A DNA stretch of 64,000 nucleotides from Xiphydria camelus (GCA_963678675.1 OY783201.1:19089769-19153768); one strand, 5' to 3'. Shown: positions 23,291 to 34,737, numbered from the stretch's first letter. Notes: a model not told the origin generated them from the sequence alone. Numbers and translations: made by a program.

Positions 23291-23486
23291 CCCTTCTTGT
23301 CTTTAGTTTTATCTTCGGTGACGCACCTTAGGTCGGCCTGCGAACAGTGGCGGTGCAGTCACGTTTTAGAGAGCAAGTTCATTAACGCTCTTTTACGTGG
23401 AATAAAGTTGTTTGTTGATAACTTGTATATTTCTCGACTTGTAAGAGATGGGACTGGGTGTTTTTGTAAAAGTACCAAAAAAATCG

Positions 23487-23783
23487 TTTTTTTAGCGAAC
23501 TCTAGCGCCATTACCGCTTGTCAGAAAATCAAAGATGACAAGTGCATTTTGTAGGAAATTTTATTTACTCTAATTTTGTATGGAACGCTCATCTTCGAAA
23601 AATGTACAGTTTTTGAGATATAAGCAAAAAACTGAAAACAAGTGCTGAAAAATTCGGATTTTTTGCGTTTTTGGCTATGAAGCCGACCTCCTACAGGGCA
23701 GCAAACTATAAATTCGGATTTATATATAGCAGCCCCAAAAACATATACCGTCGAGAAAAAAACTTCCGCAATTTTGTTACGAA
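23487..23783. repeat. Long inverted repeat, right arm
   Basis: Inverted counterpart of 20035-20335 (contains TATGAAGCCGACCTCCTAC and AACTTCCGCAATTTTGTTA). Divergence between arms is visible, so the unit is old. Confidence 0.8.
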
Positions 23784-23921
23784 ATCGGCAGTTTTAAACA
23801 CGCATTTACTAGACTATTGCTATTTTCGCCGCCGATGTACTCGCAAACGTTGTATCACTCTCGATAAAATGACGATTCGTTCCCTTGAACCCCGCGGACC
23901 TTTTTCTTTTTCTTTCGTATA

Positions 23922-24724
23922 GGGAACTGACATGTAGGCGGAGCTTTCTTGTGACGTAGCAATATGGCGTCGCAAAATGTGTATCAGTACAATGACAGAA
24001 TGGCTTTAAAATTAGAAAATATTTGTCTGTGGGCAAAATGCAATCCTTCCAGCCGAAATTTCGTAGGAGAAAGAACCCTCAATGCGAGCAATTTTATATT
24101 ATTATGTGGAAAAAATGAAGAAACGAAGGAAAGTGATACAGTGAAGTTATCTGCTCTCTGTTTACAAACGTCGAATTTGAAGGGAAAACCACATGAAATC
24201 AAAGGATAAATAAAAAGAAATGGGGTAATTGCATCAGTGTCGTGTTCGTGCAAAGCAAGACTGGGAGAAAAATGTAAACATACATTAGCAATACTGCTAC
24301 ATTGCTACGGGTAACTTCTTAACCTCTATACCAGTCACGATATATAATATTCTTTCTTAAAATGACGAGAGCATACTTTCATGTGTGGCATGTAACCTCG
24401 TTTCCGATTTTTAAAACATTTATCCATGCCTTTAACTTATCGATTTTCTCCGTTTTGCCGAAGGCAATATATACACAGAACACTCATTTGGCTTCGGAAA
24501 TAAATGAAACCGTAAACGCGCATATCTTTATGAGATTTTGATACACAGTTATACACACAACAATACTCTTTACTTTTACTTTGACGACGAGGTGAAAATT
24601 CGCCAATTTCCATCATAACTTTATTTTCACAGTTGAACTAACAACGACCAAACACATTCAACTTCACGCAGAGAGTGGTTCACATTATTCTCACCAGATG
24701 TCATACCGCAATATGTCAGTTCCC
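23922..24724 (+). mobile_element. TA-flanked TIR element carrying a SWIM-domain ORF
   Basis: GGGAACTGACATGT at 23922 is repeated inverted as ATATGTCAGTTCCC ending at 24724, with TA on each outer side. The 803-bp interior encodes one recognisable product, a SWIM zinc-finger protein fragment on the plus strand. No DDE transposase is present, so movement would need a helper. Confidence 0.55.
23964..24314 (+). pseudogene. SWIM zinc-finger protein, one in-frame stop
   Basis: The frame starts at ATGGCGTCGCAAAATGTG and runs 81 codons to an in-frame TAA (24207-24209). The same frame then continues 34 codons with the SWIM signature CSCKARLGEKCKH (C-x-C-x6-C-x-H), ending LAILLHCYG. SWIM motifs bind zinc and contact DNA or protein, and occur in MULE transposases and in TE-linked insect proteins; the LKGKPHEIKG segment before the motif resembles the latter. 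The final GGGTAAC could be a splice donor, so more exons may once have followed. One TAA is the only lesion seen. Function is not known. Confidence 0.6.
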
Positions 24725-24984
24725 TATTGTGGATGTGTGCTCCTTGAGCCTTTTCTATCTTGGCACGGAGGTTTTTTCGGTGTTTCTCTCGGAGATCCAT
24801 CCATAGTGAATGTCAAAAACAAACTGAAATGCTTGGCCTTCCAATGAACCAGCTCTATACCTTCAACGAATTTATAGAACTGAATACCTTTTGGGACCGT
24901 GCAACTGCTTAGAGGTAATACGGCGAACGATCGTGCGCAACTAGTGGTGAAGGCTTGAAGTTAGTCGGCACGTCTCTCCATACC
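24725..24984. other. No gene seen
   Basis: Spacer inside the TTAA-flanked composite; nothing recognised. Confidence 0.35.
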
Positions 24985-25063
24985 TATAACACGTTGACTG
25001 CCAGCCACCACCGCTGCCGGATTAAAGTACATTATATGGTAGTCAACGTGTCTGAAGGTGAAT
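24985..25063. repeat. Short hairpin MITE
   Basis: AACACGTTGACTGCCA near 24988 and TGGTAGTCAACGTGT near 25047 are inverted around a GC-rich loop. Confidence 0.5.
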
Positions 25064-26017
25064 AAACCTGCCCTAAATGTTATACTTACTGTTTATTGCA
25101 ATTCTATACATATACATAATTGCTATAAAATACACCCGATGAAAAACATTCATATTGTTGTTCACTAATTGGTTTTGCCGAGGGTTTCTATATTCTTATC
25201 GTATTTGGTACTGTATAAAAGTGTCGATTTTTCGCCGACTACTGCCACCAGGTGTCACTGTACGGATGTTGCATGGTCCCAATAGAAGGTGCACGCGCAG
25301 GTAGGAACAAAACAAAATGAATAACGGTTGAACGGGCAGACGGACGCGGCAGACAGACGCGGCAGATGTCACGCTCCGTTCCCTTTCTCTAAGAAATGCT
25401 GTAGTGACCGAAATAATTCGAATTTCGATTTAGTTATTTAACAGAATGTTTATAACCGTGTATACTATCCGATAATGCAAAAAAAATTGATTTTTTTTTT
25501 AATTTCACACTGTGATGATCCCTTAACTATGAAGCTAATCTCGGCTACGTACATTCTTTGGTTTAAGTTATAGTTTAAAGCATGCCCTTGATTATTATAT
25601 AACATTTTACATGCGGTTTTTGCCCCATTTTAATTTATTGGACTTTTACGGTTTCGTAATCTTATTGTTACGAAATCAGTTTTCTCTATTTAAAACAATT
25701 TGCTTGGTTTCAGGTATGTTATAGCTTTAGATTTAGACCATTAAGTACATAATATTACCAGTATAATACCTATATCTTTTTTAATTGTTAAGCTGCTTTT
25801 AACTTTTATTATAAGCATTAGGGAAATAATTTTTGTTAAATTTTTTTTTCTACCTACTTTTCCTATTACCATTTCTGAAAAAAGTTGTTATACAGTATGT
25901 CCAATGGCAAGTCGAGCAGGTGCTGCGACCTGAATTTTCCTGAAATTTGACTTCGGCAGTGTTTTAGTTAGAGTTGGCGTTAGAAGATGGCGCTGCGTAC
26001 AAGCGAAATGTTTGAAA

Positions 26018-27215
26018 TTATAAATGCGGGAGATCGAAGTGTAACCTCAAAATTGTGAATGTTGGAATAATGGTGAGTAATTGTTTGAAACGATAAGACA
26101 TAATAATTCGGGTTTCTTTTCGATGTTCAACCAAATAACAGGACTGATATCTAATTGCAGAGAGAAACTGATGCGACTGGCAGTCGTGGAGGAAGGGGCT
26201 ACCGTCAACGTGGTCCTCGCCAGAGTGGTCGAGCTCTGCCTCGGCGGCGAAAGGTGCAATTAAAATGAAGTTAAAGTCTGAGTCAAGGTGAAAATTGGAA
26301 GTCATGGAAAGAAAACGCGGTAGAGTCGCCGACAGAAGGAGTGAGTAAAGTGCGAAAGAAAAGTGCAGTAACGCCGAAAAACAATGTAGAAAACAGTGAC
26401 GAACAGCAGCAGCAGCTGGTCGACACTGCTCAACTCCGCACCAGCTCCTGAATGATATCTCGCCGATCGCGATACGCGGCCGCTCCTGTGGACAACGATT
26501 CCAGACACTCGAGTCGTAGTCGCAGCCAGGACAGCAGCAGTAACAGCAGCGTCGACGATACGGGCACTGTTGGAAAGCGAAGGCAGTCCAAGACCGGCTC
26601 GGAGAGCTGTAAGAGAAAGACGCATCGGTGGGAACATAAAATATCGAAGCAAGATTTGCAATGAGAGTGTGGTAAAAGGAAGAAGAAAAATGACAGAGAC
26701 GAGGCGACGAGACGGAGGAGGAAGTCGTCACCACGAAGGGTTCCTGAAACAGTACCAGTACTAGCAACGTGCGAAGAGTTCAAGAGAACGGGCCATCTAC
26801 ACCCAGTCGCAAATCATACAGAGTTCTTGTGACACCCGACAGCGGCATCACGTCAGGAGTGTGAACGGTGGAGAAGAACAGGAGCCTCACTGAAAAAGGA
26901 AGGAGCAGTGTTGGCGGTGGCGGTGACAGTCCGGATCATGAGCAAAGGCTGAAGAACCTTGAGCGTTTCGGATAAAAAGTGGACGTAACTCGAAGGAATT
27001 ATCATAATCGATTTACGCCGACACTGGTGCCGCAGCCAATCTCGATCACAATGGATTCTTCCAACTAGAGGCGGTTTCTGTATCACCCGTCGCCGTTGAT
27101 CCTTTCCCTCTTAATCCTTGTACATAATGCATCTGTGATTCCTTGAAGTATATATTTATAATATTAAGTTTGATCCGAAACCCTTCCATCTTTCCTATTG
27201 TAACACTCTCTTAAC
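26018..27215. repeat. Left arm of the 4.5-kb TA element
   Basis: GC-richer than its surroundings, with CAGCAGCAG and SR-dipeptide-coding stretches. Downstream of the RGG-like ORF and in the same frame, a Ser/Arg/Gln-rich stretch (KVRKKSAVTPKNNVENSDEQ) is open but broken by a TGA near 26450. The 249-codon frame on the other strand is a shadow. Confidence 0.6.
26070..26268 (+). CDS. Hypothetical RGG-like short protein, start codon split by an intron (left arm)
   Basis: ATG at 26070-26072 is followed directly by a donor GTGAGT. An acceptor (CTAATTGCAG) ends at 26160, giving an 88-bp intron. Splicing joins ATG to a 35-codon frame that begins RETDATGSRGGRGYRQRGPR and ends in RRRKVQLK before TGA. 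The product would be a 36-residue, Arg/Gly-rich peptide. The right arm carries the same ATG and donor (30221-30229), but its acceptor reads CAA instead of CAG. Function unknown; the gene model rests only on splice consensus and conservation between the arms. Confidence 0.3.
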
Positions 27216-28092
27216 AATACGGTCCGATTATTTTATATTCATAAGGTTTTATCAGCTTTACGTTATTCCTCGAATGCACGCGCCCATGTCTATCGAGGAC
27301 CGCTATTCAACGCGAGTAATACACGCAAGGATACAGAAATATTAGACAGAATAGCAAAAGAAACAAATATCCGTTCGTAAGATTTTCTAGGGATGTTCAT
27401 TGGTTTTTATTGAATCGCTATTGCTGTAGAATGCTCATTGACCGAACGTTATATGTGCCGATTATTTCGCGGAAAGAGTGAAATAATTGAATTTAAAAAA
27501 AAGAAAAAAAAGCCACCCTCGATAATAATAGGTAGATGGATTATTCACAACTTTCCATTCTCGTTTTGAACGCCGACCATTATTGAATTCTGTCCCTCGA
27601 GTGGAAATTCCTGCGGGCCCATTTCCTTAAATGCAAACTACATTAATCGCTCCTACCAATAGGACATGCGGTATACTGGGCAAAGAAGAAAAAAGAAAAG
27701 AAGCGTTCGAATGAAATGGGATTTGTAATGAACAGACGGTGATCGATAGATATGACTTATTTGCCAAATATGCTTTGTGTAGCACTACTGCGACTATTTT
27801 CGTTATTTTACCTTACATTAATACATTATTACTGGTGGATTATTAATAAATTAATTAATAAAAGTGACCTTACTGGCTTGTGCAATTTTTCGTCCTGTAT
27901 TTCCTTCCCCAAGATATTTCGATAAAAGTACCCCTTCGATCTTATAGAGTTTGGTTGGAATAAGCAAGACGGATAGTGGACAGAGTAGGCATTAGGAGGC
28001 ATACAAGATATCACAATCAGCGGGACAGGATTTCGTGTAATCATGATTTATTAGAATTTCTTCGTTCATAAAATTAGCTCCCGCACTGGAAT
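27216..28092. other. Central spacer of the TA element; no gene seen
   Basis: AT-rich single-copy-looking sequence between the arms, left of the embedded MITE. Confidence 0.35.
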
Positions 28093-28094
28093 TA

Positions 28095-29010
28095 GGGGAA
28101 ACTGGGGTACAGTGAAACATTTGTAATACCGTAATAAATACTTCTATTAATGCATGTCGCTCCACTTAGATAAACTCACAGTAAGCCTTTCCACAGATCC
28201 GCACCAACTCCCAGTAACTAACAGTTATATTTTCGAAACTAAGCTACGCTTGTGCCTTCGACTAACGAAAGTAAAATTTTGGTAAGTTAAATATTTTGCT
28301 TTAAACTTTTAAAACTAACTTAATTAAATCAGGGGATGTTATTTACAATAATTGTTATGTTGACTATTATTTTGCTAGCTTGATATTTTTATAAATGTAG
28401 TTAGTCATGATACTTAACCTCAAATCAGTAGTAGACTCATATGGGTTACAGTGAAACACCGGAAAGGTTAAGGACCGAAAAGACTTATATTTAATATGTA
28501 ACATTCCCTGGAAAAATTACTCCGGTCCTGAACGGATTTGTTGCACCGACTGCAATAACTAGATTTGTGGTTATTGCAACAATGACAGCAGTGATCCATA
28601 TTATAAATGCTCGAATTGTACTAACAGATTTTAGCAGTGATGACAGCGTTGCTAATAGGTACAGATTATGTTCTGTAATCCAAATGTTTTCCATTTAGAA
28701 ACTATTTAGTTTTACTTATTTTAGAGAAGTTGGTTAATAAATGTTTTAAAAAGTATTACTTCTGAATGTTTCATACTACCCCACGTGAAGTTTCACTGTA
28801 CCCCACTAGTGAGGCACAGTGAAACACTTACACCTTTTCTTTTCAAGGAACATATTGTTAATTTGAGACATTTGATATAAACATGAGATATTGTATATGT
28901 TGCCAAATGATGTAATCTTTGCATAGAACTTAGTTTTAACCTTTTACATCAATATTTGTAGAAAATATGGCATTTCAAACTTGTTCGTTTCACTGTGCCC
29001 CAGTTTCCCC
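28095..29010. mobile_element. TA-flanked MITE, GGGGAAACTGGGG termini
   Basis: Perfect ends GGGGAAACTGGGG, continuing YACAGTGAAAC, are inverted at 28095 and 29010, each flanked by TA. CAGTGAAAC and GTTTCACTGTACCCC words also recur inside (28451, 28790-28830), as subterminal repeats. 916 bp, no coding capacity. Confidence 0.8.
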
Positions 29011-29628
29011 TACATTTTGTACTGTAAACTATGAGATGGATGTATCTCATCTAGAGCCACTAATGAAGTATAAAATATCAATTGAGAGAGTGTTACAATA
29101 GGAAGGATGGAAGGGTTTCTGATCAAACTTAATATTATAAAAATATACTTCAAGGAATCACAGATCCATTGTGTACAAGGATTAAGAGGGAAAGGATCAA
29201 CGGCGACGAGTGATACAGAAACCGCCTCTAGTTGGAAGAATCCATTGTGATCGAGATTGGCTGCGGCACTAGTGTCGGCGTAAATCGATTACGATAACTC
29301 CTTCGAGTTACGTCCACTTTTTATCCGAAACGCTCAAGGTTCTTCAGCCTTTGCTCATGATCCGGACTGTCACTGCCACCGCCAACACTACTCCTTCCTT
29401 TTTCAGTGAGGCTCCCGTTCTTCACCGCTCACACTCCTGGCGTGATGCTGCTGTCGGGTGTCACAGGAACTCGGTATGATTTGCGACTGGGTGTAGACGG
29501 CCCGTTCTCTTGAACTCTTCGCACGTTGCTAGTACTGGTACCGTTTCAGGAACCCTTTGTGGTGACGACTTCCTCCTCCATTTCCTCGCCCCGTCTCTGT
29601 CATTTTTCTTCTTCCTTTTACCACACTC

Positions 29629-30010
29629 TCATTGCAAGTCTTGCTTCGATATTTTATGTTCCCGCCGATGCGTCTTTCTCTTACAGCTATCCAAGTCGGT
29701 CTTGGACTGCCTTTGCTTTCCAATAGTTCCCGTGCCGTCGACGCTGCTGTTACTGCTGCTGTCCTGGCTGCGACTACGACTCGAGTGTCTGGAATCGTTG
29801 TCCACAGGAGCGGCCGCGTATCGCAATCGGTGAGATATCATTCCGGAGCTGGTGCGGAGTTGAGCAGTGTCGATCAGCTGCTGCTGCTGTTCGTCACTGT
29901 TTTCTACATTGTTTTTCGGCGTCACTGCACTTTTCTTTCGCACTTTACTCACTCCTTCTGTCGGCGACTCTACCGCATTTTCTTTCCATGCCTTCCAATT
30001 TTCACCTTGA
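29629..30010 (-). CDS. Hypothetical Ser/Arg-rich protein (right arm)
   Basis: In the right arm the frame stays open for about 125 codons where the left arm has a TGA. It reads ENWKAWKEN, then AVTPKNNVENSDEQQQQL, SRHSSRSRSQDSSSNSS and KRKTHRREHKISKQ. It is in the same frame as the RGG-like ORF, separated from it by two in-frame stops (TGA, TAA). The composition (poly-Gln, SR dipeptides, basic end) resembles a disordered nucleic-acid-binding segment. I recognise no family. It could be a fragment of a captured host gene. Coding status is uncertain. Confidence 0.3.
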
Positions 30011-30693
30011 CTCAGACTTTAATTTCATTTTAATTGCACCTTTCGTCGCCGAGGCAGAGCTAGACCACTCTGGCGAGGACCACGTTGACGGCCCCCCCCC
30101 CCCCTTCCTCCACGGCTGCCAGTCGCATCAGTTTCTCTTTGCAATTAGATATCAGTCCTGTTATTTGGTTGAACATCGAAAAGGAACCCGAATTATTATG
30201 TCTTATCGTTTCAAACAATTACTCACCATTATTCCAACATTTAGAATTTTGAGGTTACACTTCGACCTCCCGCATTTATACCTATCGGGAAATTAGAGAT
30301 TTCAAACATTTCGCTTGTACGCAGCGCCATCTTCTAATGCCAACTCTAACTAAAACATTGCCGAAGTCAAATTTCAGAAAAATTCAGGTCGCAGCACCTG
30401 CTCGACTTGCCATTGAACATACTGTAAGTATGTTTTTGAATTATTTTATATCATTTAATGATGAATGTGTTTCAGTTTTATATATTTTGTTATTATGTTC
30501 CATTTACGTTATCATAGAATAAATAATTGTTTACTTTTTGGTCTTTCATTTTAACAGCACATCTTTTTATAATTAATACATAAATTTACATTGCACAAAT
30601 CAGTTACGTAAGCCATTAATATACTTATGACCGCGTTTGCTTACACACCGGACCACTGTGCACCGGGGCGAACGGGACCGAGCCGATTAATAA

Positions 30694-31675
30694 CACAGCT
30701 CCACAAAAAAAATCGAAAAAATGCCTCCCCTGACCAGATCAGTATATCTTTATGTTTTGGGGTCGCTGAATCCGAATCTGGTGTCCGTTTGTCACAATCA
30801 CGTCACGTTCAAGGTCATTTCAAGGTCAAATCCTGGAAAAATAGTCAAATCGATTCAAATTATTATTCCTATATATTTTTGAGGTCGCTGAATCCGAATC
30901 CGGTGTCCGTTTGTCTCCATCACCTCACATTTTTTTTAATCTCAAAAAACCATCAATAGATCATGATTTTCAAAAAGTTAGTGGACTTAAACCAAATTCG
31001 CTATAGGGTTTGTTTTGGGTCACTAAGCACGAATCTGAAATCGGATTTCAACAATTCAAGATGGCGGATCCAATATGGCGGACGAGATTTTTTTAAATCG
31101 ACGGATTCATGCCAAATTTGGTATAAGGGGGTTTTTTGGGTCGCTGATCATGAATCTGAAGTCAGATTTAAAAAATTCAAGATGACGGATCCAATATGGA
31201 GTACGAGATTTTCGAAAATTTTGAATTTTTGTAAATATAACTTCATATTTGTCATCAGTGATAAATCCGTCGATTTTCGAAAATCTCGTCCTCCATATTG
31301 GGTCCGCCATCTTGAATTTTTTTAATCTGACTTCAGATTCATGATCAACGACCCAAAAAATCCCCTTATACCAAATTCGGCATGAATCCGTCGATTTTGA
31401 AAAATCTCGTCCGCCATATTGGATCCATCTTGAATTTTTGAAATCCGATTTCAGATTCGTGATCAGCGACCCAAAAAAAACCCCTATAGCGAATTTGGTT
31501 TAAGTCCATTAACTTTTTTAAAATCATGATCTAATGATGGTTTTTTGAGATTAAAAAAAATGTGACGTGATGGAGACAAACGGACACCGGATTCGGATTC
31601 AGCGACGCCAAAAACATAAAGATATACTGGTCTAGTCAGAGGAAGCATTTTTTCGATTTTTTTTGTGGAGCTGTG
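30694..31675. mobile_element. Foldback element, GGTCGCTGATC family (copy 2, complete)
   Basis: TIRs begin CACAGCTCCACAAAAAAAA at both ends and are flanked by TAA on each side (30691-30693, 31676-31678), a Harbinger-like 3-bp target. Inside, degenerate units with GATGGCGGATCCAATATGG are arranged inverted around about 31225. It is the full-length relative of 13784-14478. Confidence 0.75.
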
Positions 31676-31810
31676 TAAGTTACTCTAGGTACCCCGGGTC
31701 AAGTTTTTTTTGTACTGGCAAAACCTAAAGTAGTCTAGTAAGATCTAACAGCACCCGGGTCTAATATTTTGACCTGTTCAATTCTGAATAGACCTATATT
31801 AATAGTCTAA

Positions 31811-33877
31811 GATCCGAACTAGAGACGTTCTTCACCGATCTGCTTACCGGATGAAAAGTATTTTTTGTCAAACATAATACGTCAATGAATATATCGCGAA
31901 TGGGTAGGCTAATAAAATATGCTCAAGACTACCCTTAAAACTATATAAACAGGTGAGCTGATATGAGTAATTTGCACCGATCTGCTTACCAATTAAACTA
32001 TATATGAAAATAAAGATAATTTTATTGCAAACACGATGGTATAACCCTACCTGCAAAAAATCGGTCATGAATCACGGTTGTAAGGCTTTGAAATTTATCG
32101 GAGCTATCCAAGATGCGCATACTACAGGGAAATTTGCTATAGGGCGCGACGCGACGGTCAGATGAGAGAGAGTGCGTACATGTGCTGCTTCCTCGTACGC
32201 GATTGACAAAGATAACACTACTAAAATGCCGAGAAAAAGCGACTACGATGGAGTAGGTACTGGCAGTAAACTTTTAATTACTTTAAATTAAATATTAAAT
32301 ATTGAAATGTGAGAAAGATTTTTCAAATATTTTCAATTAAATATATGGATGGGGAAATATTAATATTTCTATCACACACAGAATAATAATATGTTAGTGA
32401 TAATTATTCGATAAATTTGATCTATTCTATAAAAATACCACAGCAAACAAACAGAAATATCACATTTTTTAGAGAGCGATAAAAAATCATTAAAAAATTG
32501 GCGGTGTAAAAAACTTTATTATAAAACAATGAATGCAATAAAAATATTTACAAATATTATAACAATATTACAACAAATACAATATTATAGCCTTCCAAAA
32601 ATTTGTATGTTGCTGGAATAAGAGTGCCCAGATTTTATATAACAGTAACCTAAACAACGTAAAGACTCCAAGAAGAATTTTTCTTAACAGTTTATCATTT
32701 CAACTTATGAAATATCACTTAGAGGAAAAGTCCAGAATTTCGTCTTTACCTTCATATATTTTTTATAACACGTGCATCGAAAGTGGTGCTTTTCATACTA
32801 GTTTTACGGGGCGAAAATAGCAAATTGCACGCTAGGATAGAAAAGTTGAGCTCACGCATGCGCAGTTTATACTTGCTTCACTTTCGTCCCTTGGGTGAAT
32901 TTTCGTTCACTTTCGTCCCTGAAAACTAGCATGAAAAGCACCACTTGCATTCACTTGTTATAAAAAATATCGTGTGCAACACGGACCAAAGTTCGCGCCG
33001 AGTGTGATTGCAGCCCTCGCTTCGCTCGGGCAGCAAACTTCACACTCGTCGGCAATCGCCAACTTTCAGCCCTTGTTGCACAATATACTATTTAATGCGT
33101 TACAAACCCACCCCATGAGCCATCGCCTCGACTGTCTGTTTATCACATGTTCGGAAAAAACTCACTCGAAAACCCGGTAAGAACGTTTTTCCCCTTTTTC
33201 TGTACTTTCGAGAAAGAGCCATAAAGTAATAAATTGTCCCTTCTCTAGACAGGCAAAAATAAAAATGCAGTTAGTTGAATCTTGAACGAAAATAATTTTA
33301 CCAGGGATCCAACAGTAATTGATTGAAAAAAATAACGATTAAAAAAGATAACACTCTACATTACATTTATGTAATAATGGAGCACGCATTTTTCTGCAAG
33401 CTGAGGGATGTAAACAGCGAGTCGCTCGTAGTCGCTTTTTCTCGGCATTTTAGTAGTGTTATCTTTGTCAATCGTACGAGGAAGCAGCATGTACGCACTC
33501 TCTCTCATCCAACCGTCGCGTCGCGCCCACTTCCTACGTTGCGTCCTATAGCAAATTTGCCTGTAGTACGCGCATCTTGGCTAGCTCCGATAAATTTCAA
33601 AGCCTTACAACCGTGATTCATGACCGATTTTTTGCAGGTAGGGTTATACCATCGTGTTTGTAATAAAATTATCTTTATTTTCATATATAGTTTAATTGGT
33701 AAGCAGATCGGTGCAAATTGCTCATATCAGCTCACCTGTTTATATAGTTTTAAGGGTAGTCTTGAGCATATTTTATTAGCCTACCCATTCGCGATATATT
33801 CATTGACGTATTATGTTTGATAAAAAATACTTTTCATCCGGTAAGCAGATTGGTGAAGAACGTCTCTAGTTCGGATC
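31811..33877. repeat. Foldback with arms about 450 bp, each encoding the same 66-codon frame
   Basis: Left arm 31811-32246 and right arm 33416-33877 are inverted and nearly identical (GATCCGAACTAGAGACGTTC at the ends). Both carry an identical-looking 66-codon frame (MTDFLQVGLYHRVCNKIIF..) directed outward-in, at 31868-32068 and 33620-33820. The frame has no recognisable domain and its conservation may simply reflect recent arm duplication. Core 32247-33415 is AT-rich apart from a hairpin. Confidence 0.75.
32757..32970. repeat. Hairpin MITE, 47-bp TIRs
   Basis: TTTTTTATAACACGTGCAT and GTGGTGCTTTTCATACTAG at the left are inverted at 32921-32970. The loop carries two CACTTTCGTCCC words. Confidence 0.65.
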
Positions 33878-34138
33878 TTGTACTATAAGATCTGTTTAAA
33901 ACTGAGTAGACCTGGTGAAAAAGACCCGTGAAGGGATTTTTCTCTAAAACCTGAGTTGTGTCCTGATATATCCTAACACGTGCTGTTTAGCTCTCCTCGC
34001 TCTATAGCTCTGTGGCGACGCGTCACGCTGTGGCGGCCTGACGCCAGATGGCGCCGACCCTCTCGGCCCTCAGCTCGCGGCTCTCGGTAGTTCAACGGCG
34101 GTACAGTACTATATACCTAAGAGGACTACAGAGCGTCT

Positions 34139-34286
34139 AAAGGTTACCGCTCACTTGTCCGGCACGGCGCGGCGCGGCGATTCTTACCTGAATGTCCATA
34201 AAGTTTACGGCCTTACCGTAAAATTCAGGTAAGAATCGCCCGGCATCGCCGCGCCTCGCCGTGCGGGGCAAGTGAGCGGTAACCTT
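34139..34286. repeat. GC-rich hairpin MITE
   Basis: AAGGTTACCGCTCACTTGTC and GCGGCGATTCTTACCTGAAT are repeated inverted to 34286, forming 60-bp arms around a 25-bp loop. A second smaller inverted pair (GAGTCGGCCTAG / AGGCCGACTC) follows at 34295-34335. Confidence 0.75.
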
Positions 34287-34737
34287 AAGGCAGGAGTCGG
34301 CCTAGCCTTACTGACGAGTCCACAGGCCGACTCCGCACAGTAGTCCGGTGTCTAAGCAAACGCCGTCATAAGTATATTAATGGCTTACATAACTGATTTG
34401 TGCAATGTAAATTTGTGTATTAATTATAAAAAGATGTGCTGTTAAAATAAAAGACCAAAAAGTAAACAATTATTTATTCCATGATAACGTAAATGGAACA
34501 TAATAACAAAATATATAAAACTGAAACATTCATCATTAAATGATATAAAATAATTCAAAAACATACTTGTAAGAACTTTTTCCAGAGATAGTAATAGGAA
34601 AAGTAGTTACAAAAAATAATTTAACAAAAAGCACATTTCTCTAATGCTTACAATAAAAGTTAAAAGCAGCTTAATAATTAAAAAAGATATAGGTATTATA
34701 CTGGTAATATATATATTATGTACTTAAGAGGCCGACA

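Larger units (their letters stand above)
17558..25526 (-). mobile_element. TTAA-flanked composite element, Mutator/Kolobok-like
   Basis: TTAA (17558-17561) is followed by GTGATCATCACAGTGTGA. At the other end GGGATCATCACAGTGTGA, inverted, is followed by TTAA (25523-25526); 17 of 18 TIR bases match. A TTAA duplication with short TIRs suits Kolobok (or piggyBac) better than classical Mutator, which makes 8-11 bp duplications. The only transposase inside is the pseudogene at 18131-19690. Most of the 8-kb span is later insertions: the unit at 20035-23783, the SWIM element at 23922-24724 and small hairpins. The ends could belong to different copies. Confidence 0.45.
25893..30424. mobile_element. 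TA-target element with 1.3-kb inverted arms
   Basis: Both ends read inward CAGTATGTYCAATGGCAAG, flanked by TA on each side; the uninterrupted right arm of the outer foldback shows the pre-insertion context. The arms (25893-27215 and 29080-30424) are about 90-95 percent identical. TA target and CAGT ends are typical of the Tc1/mariner-pogo group, but arms this long are unusual and no DDE transposase is visible. The middle (27216-29079) holds a TA-flanked MITE. Each arm carries the same split ORF (see 26070 and 29629). Confidence 0.65.
25740..34734. repeat. Outer foldback with about 390-bp arms, heavily invaded
   Basis: The left arm is 25740-25892 plus 30427-30655, and its inverse is 34341-34734. 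The left arm is split by the 4.5-kb TA element at 25893-30424, while the right arm is continuous across that point. The core between the arms (30656-34340) holds further foldbacks. The arms contain TATAGGTATTATACTGGTAA and AAGATGTGCTGTTAAAATAA. No coding capacity of its own. Confidence 0.7.

Noticed and set aside
26018..26767. 249-codon minus-strand frame
   Set aside because: It is antisense to the split ORF and SR-rich frame in the left arm, is Cys/Ser/Phe-rich without a domain, and exists because of the GC-rich arm composition.
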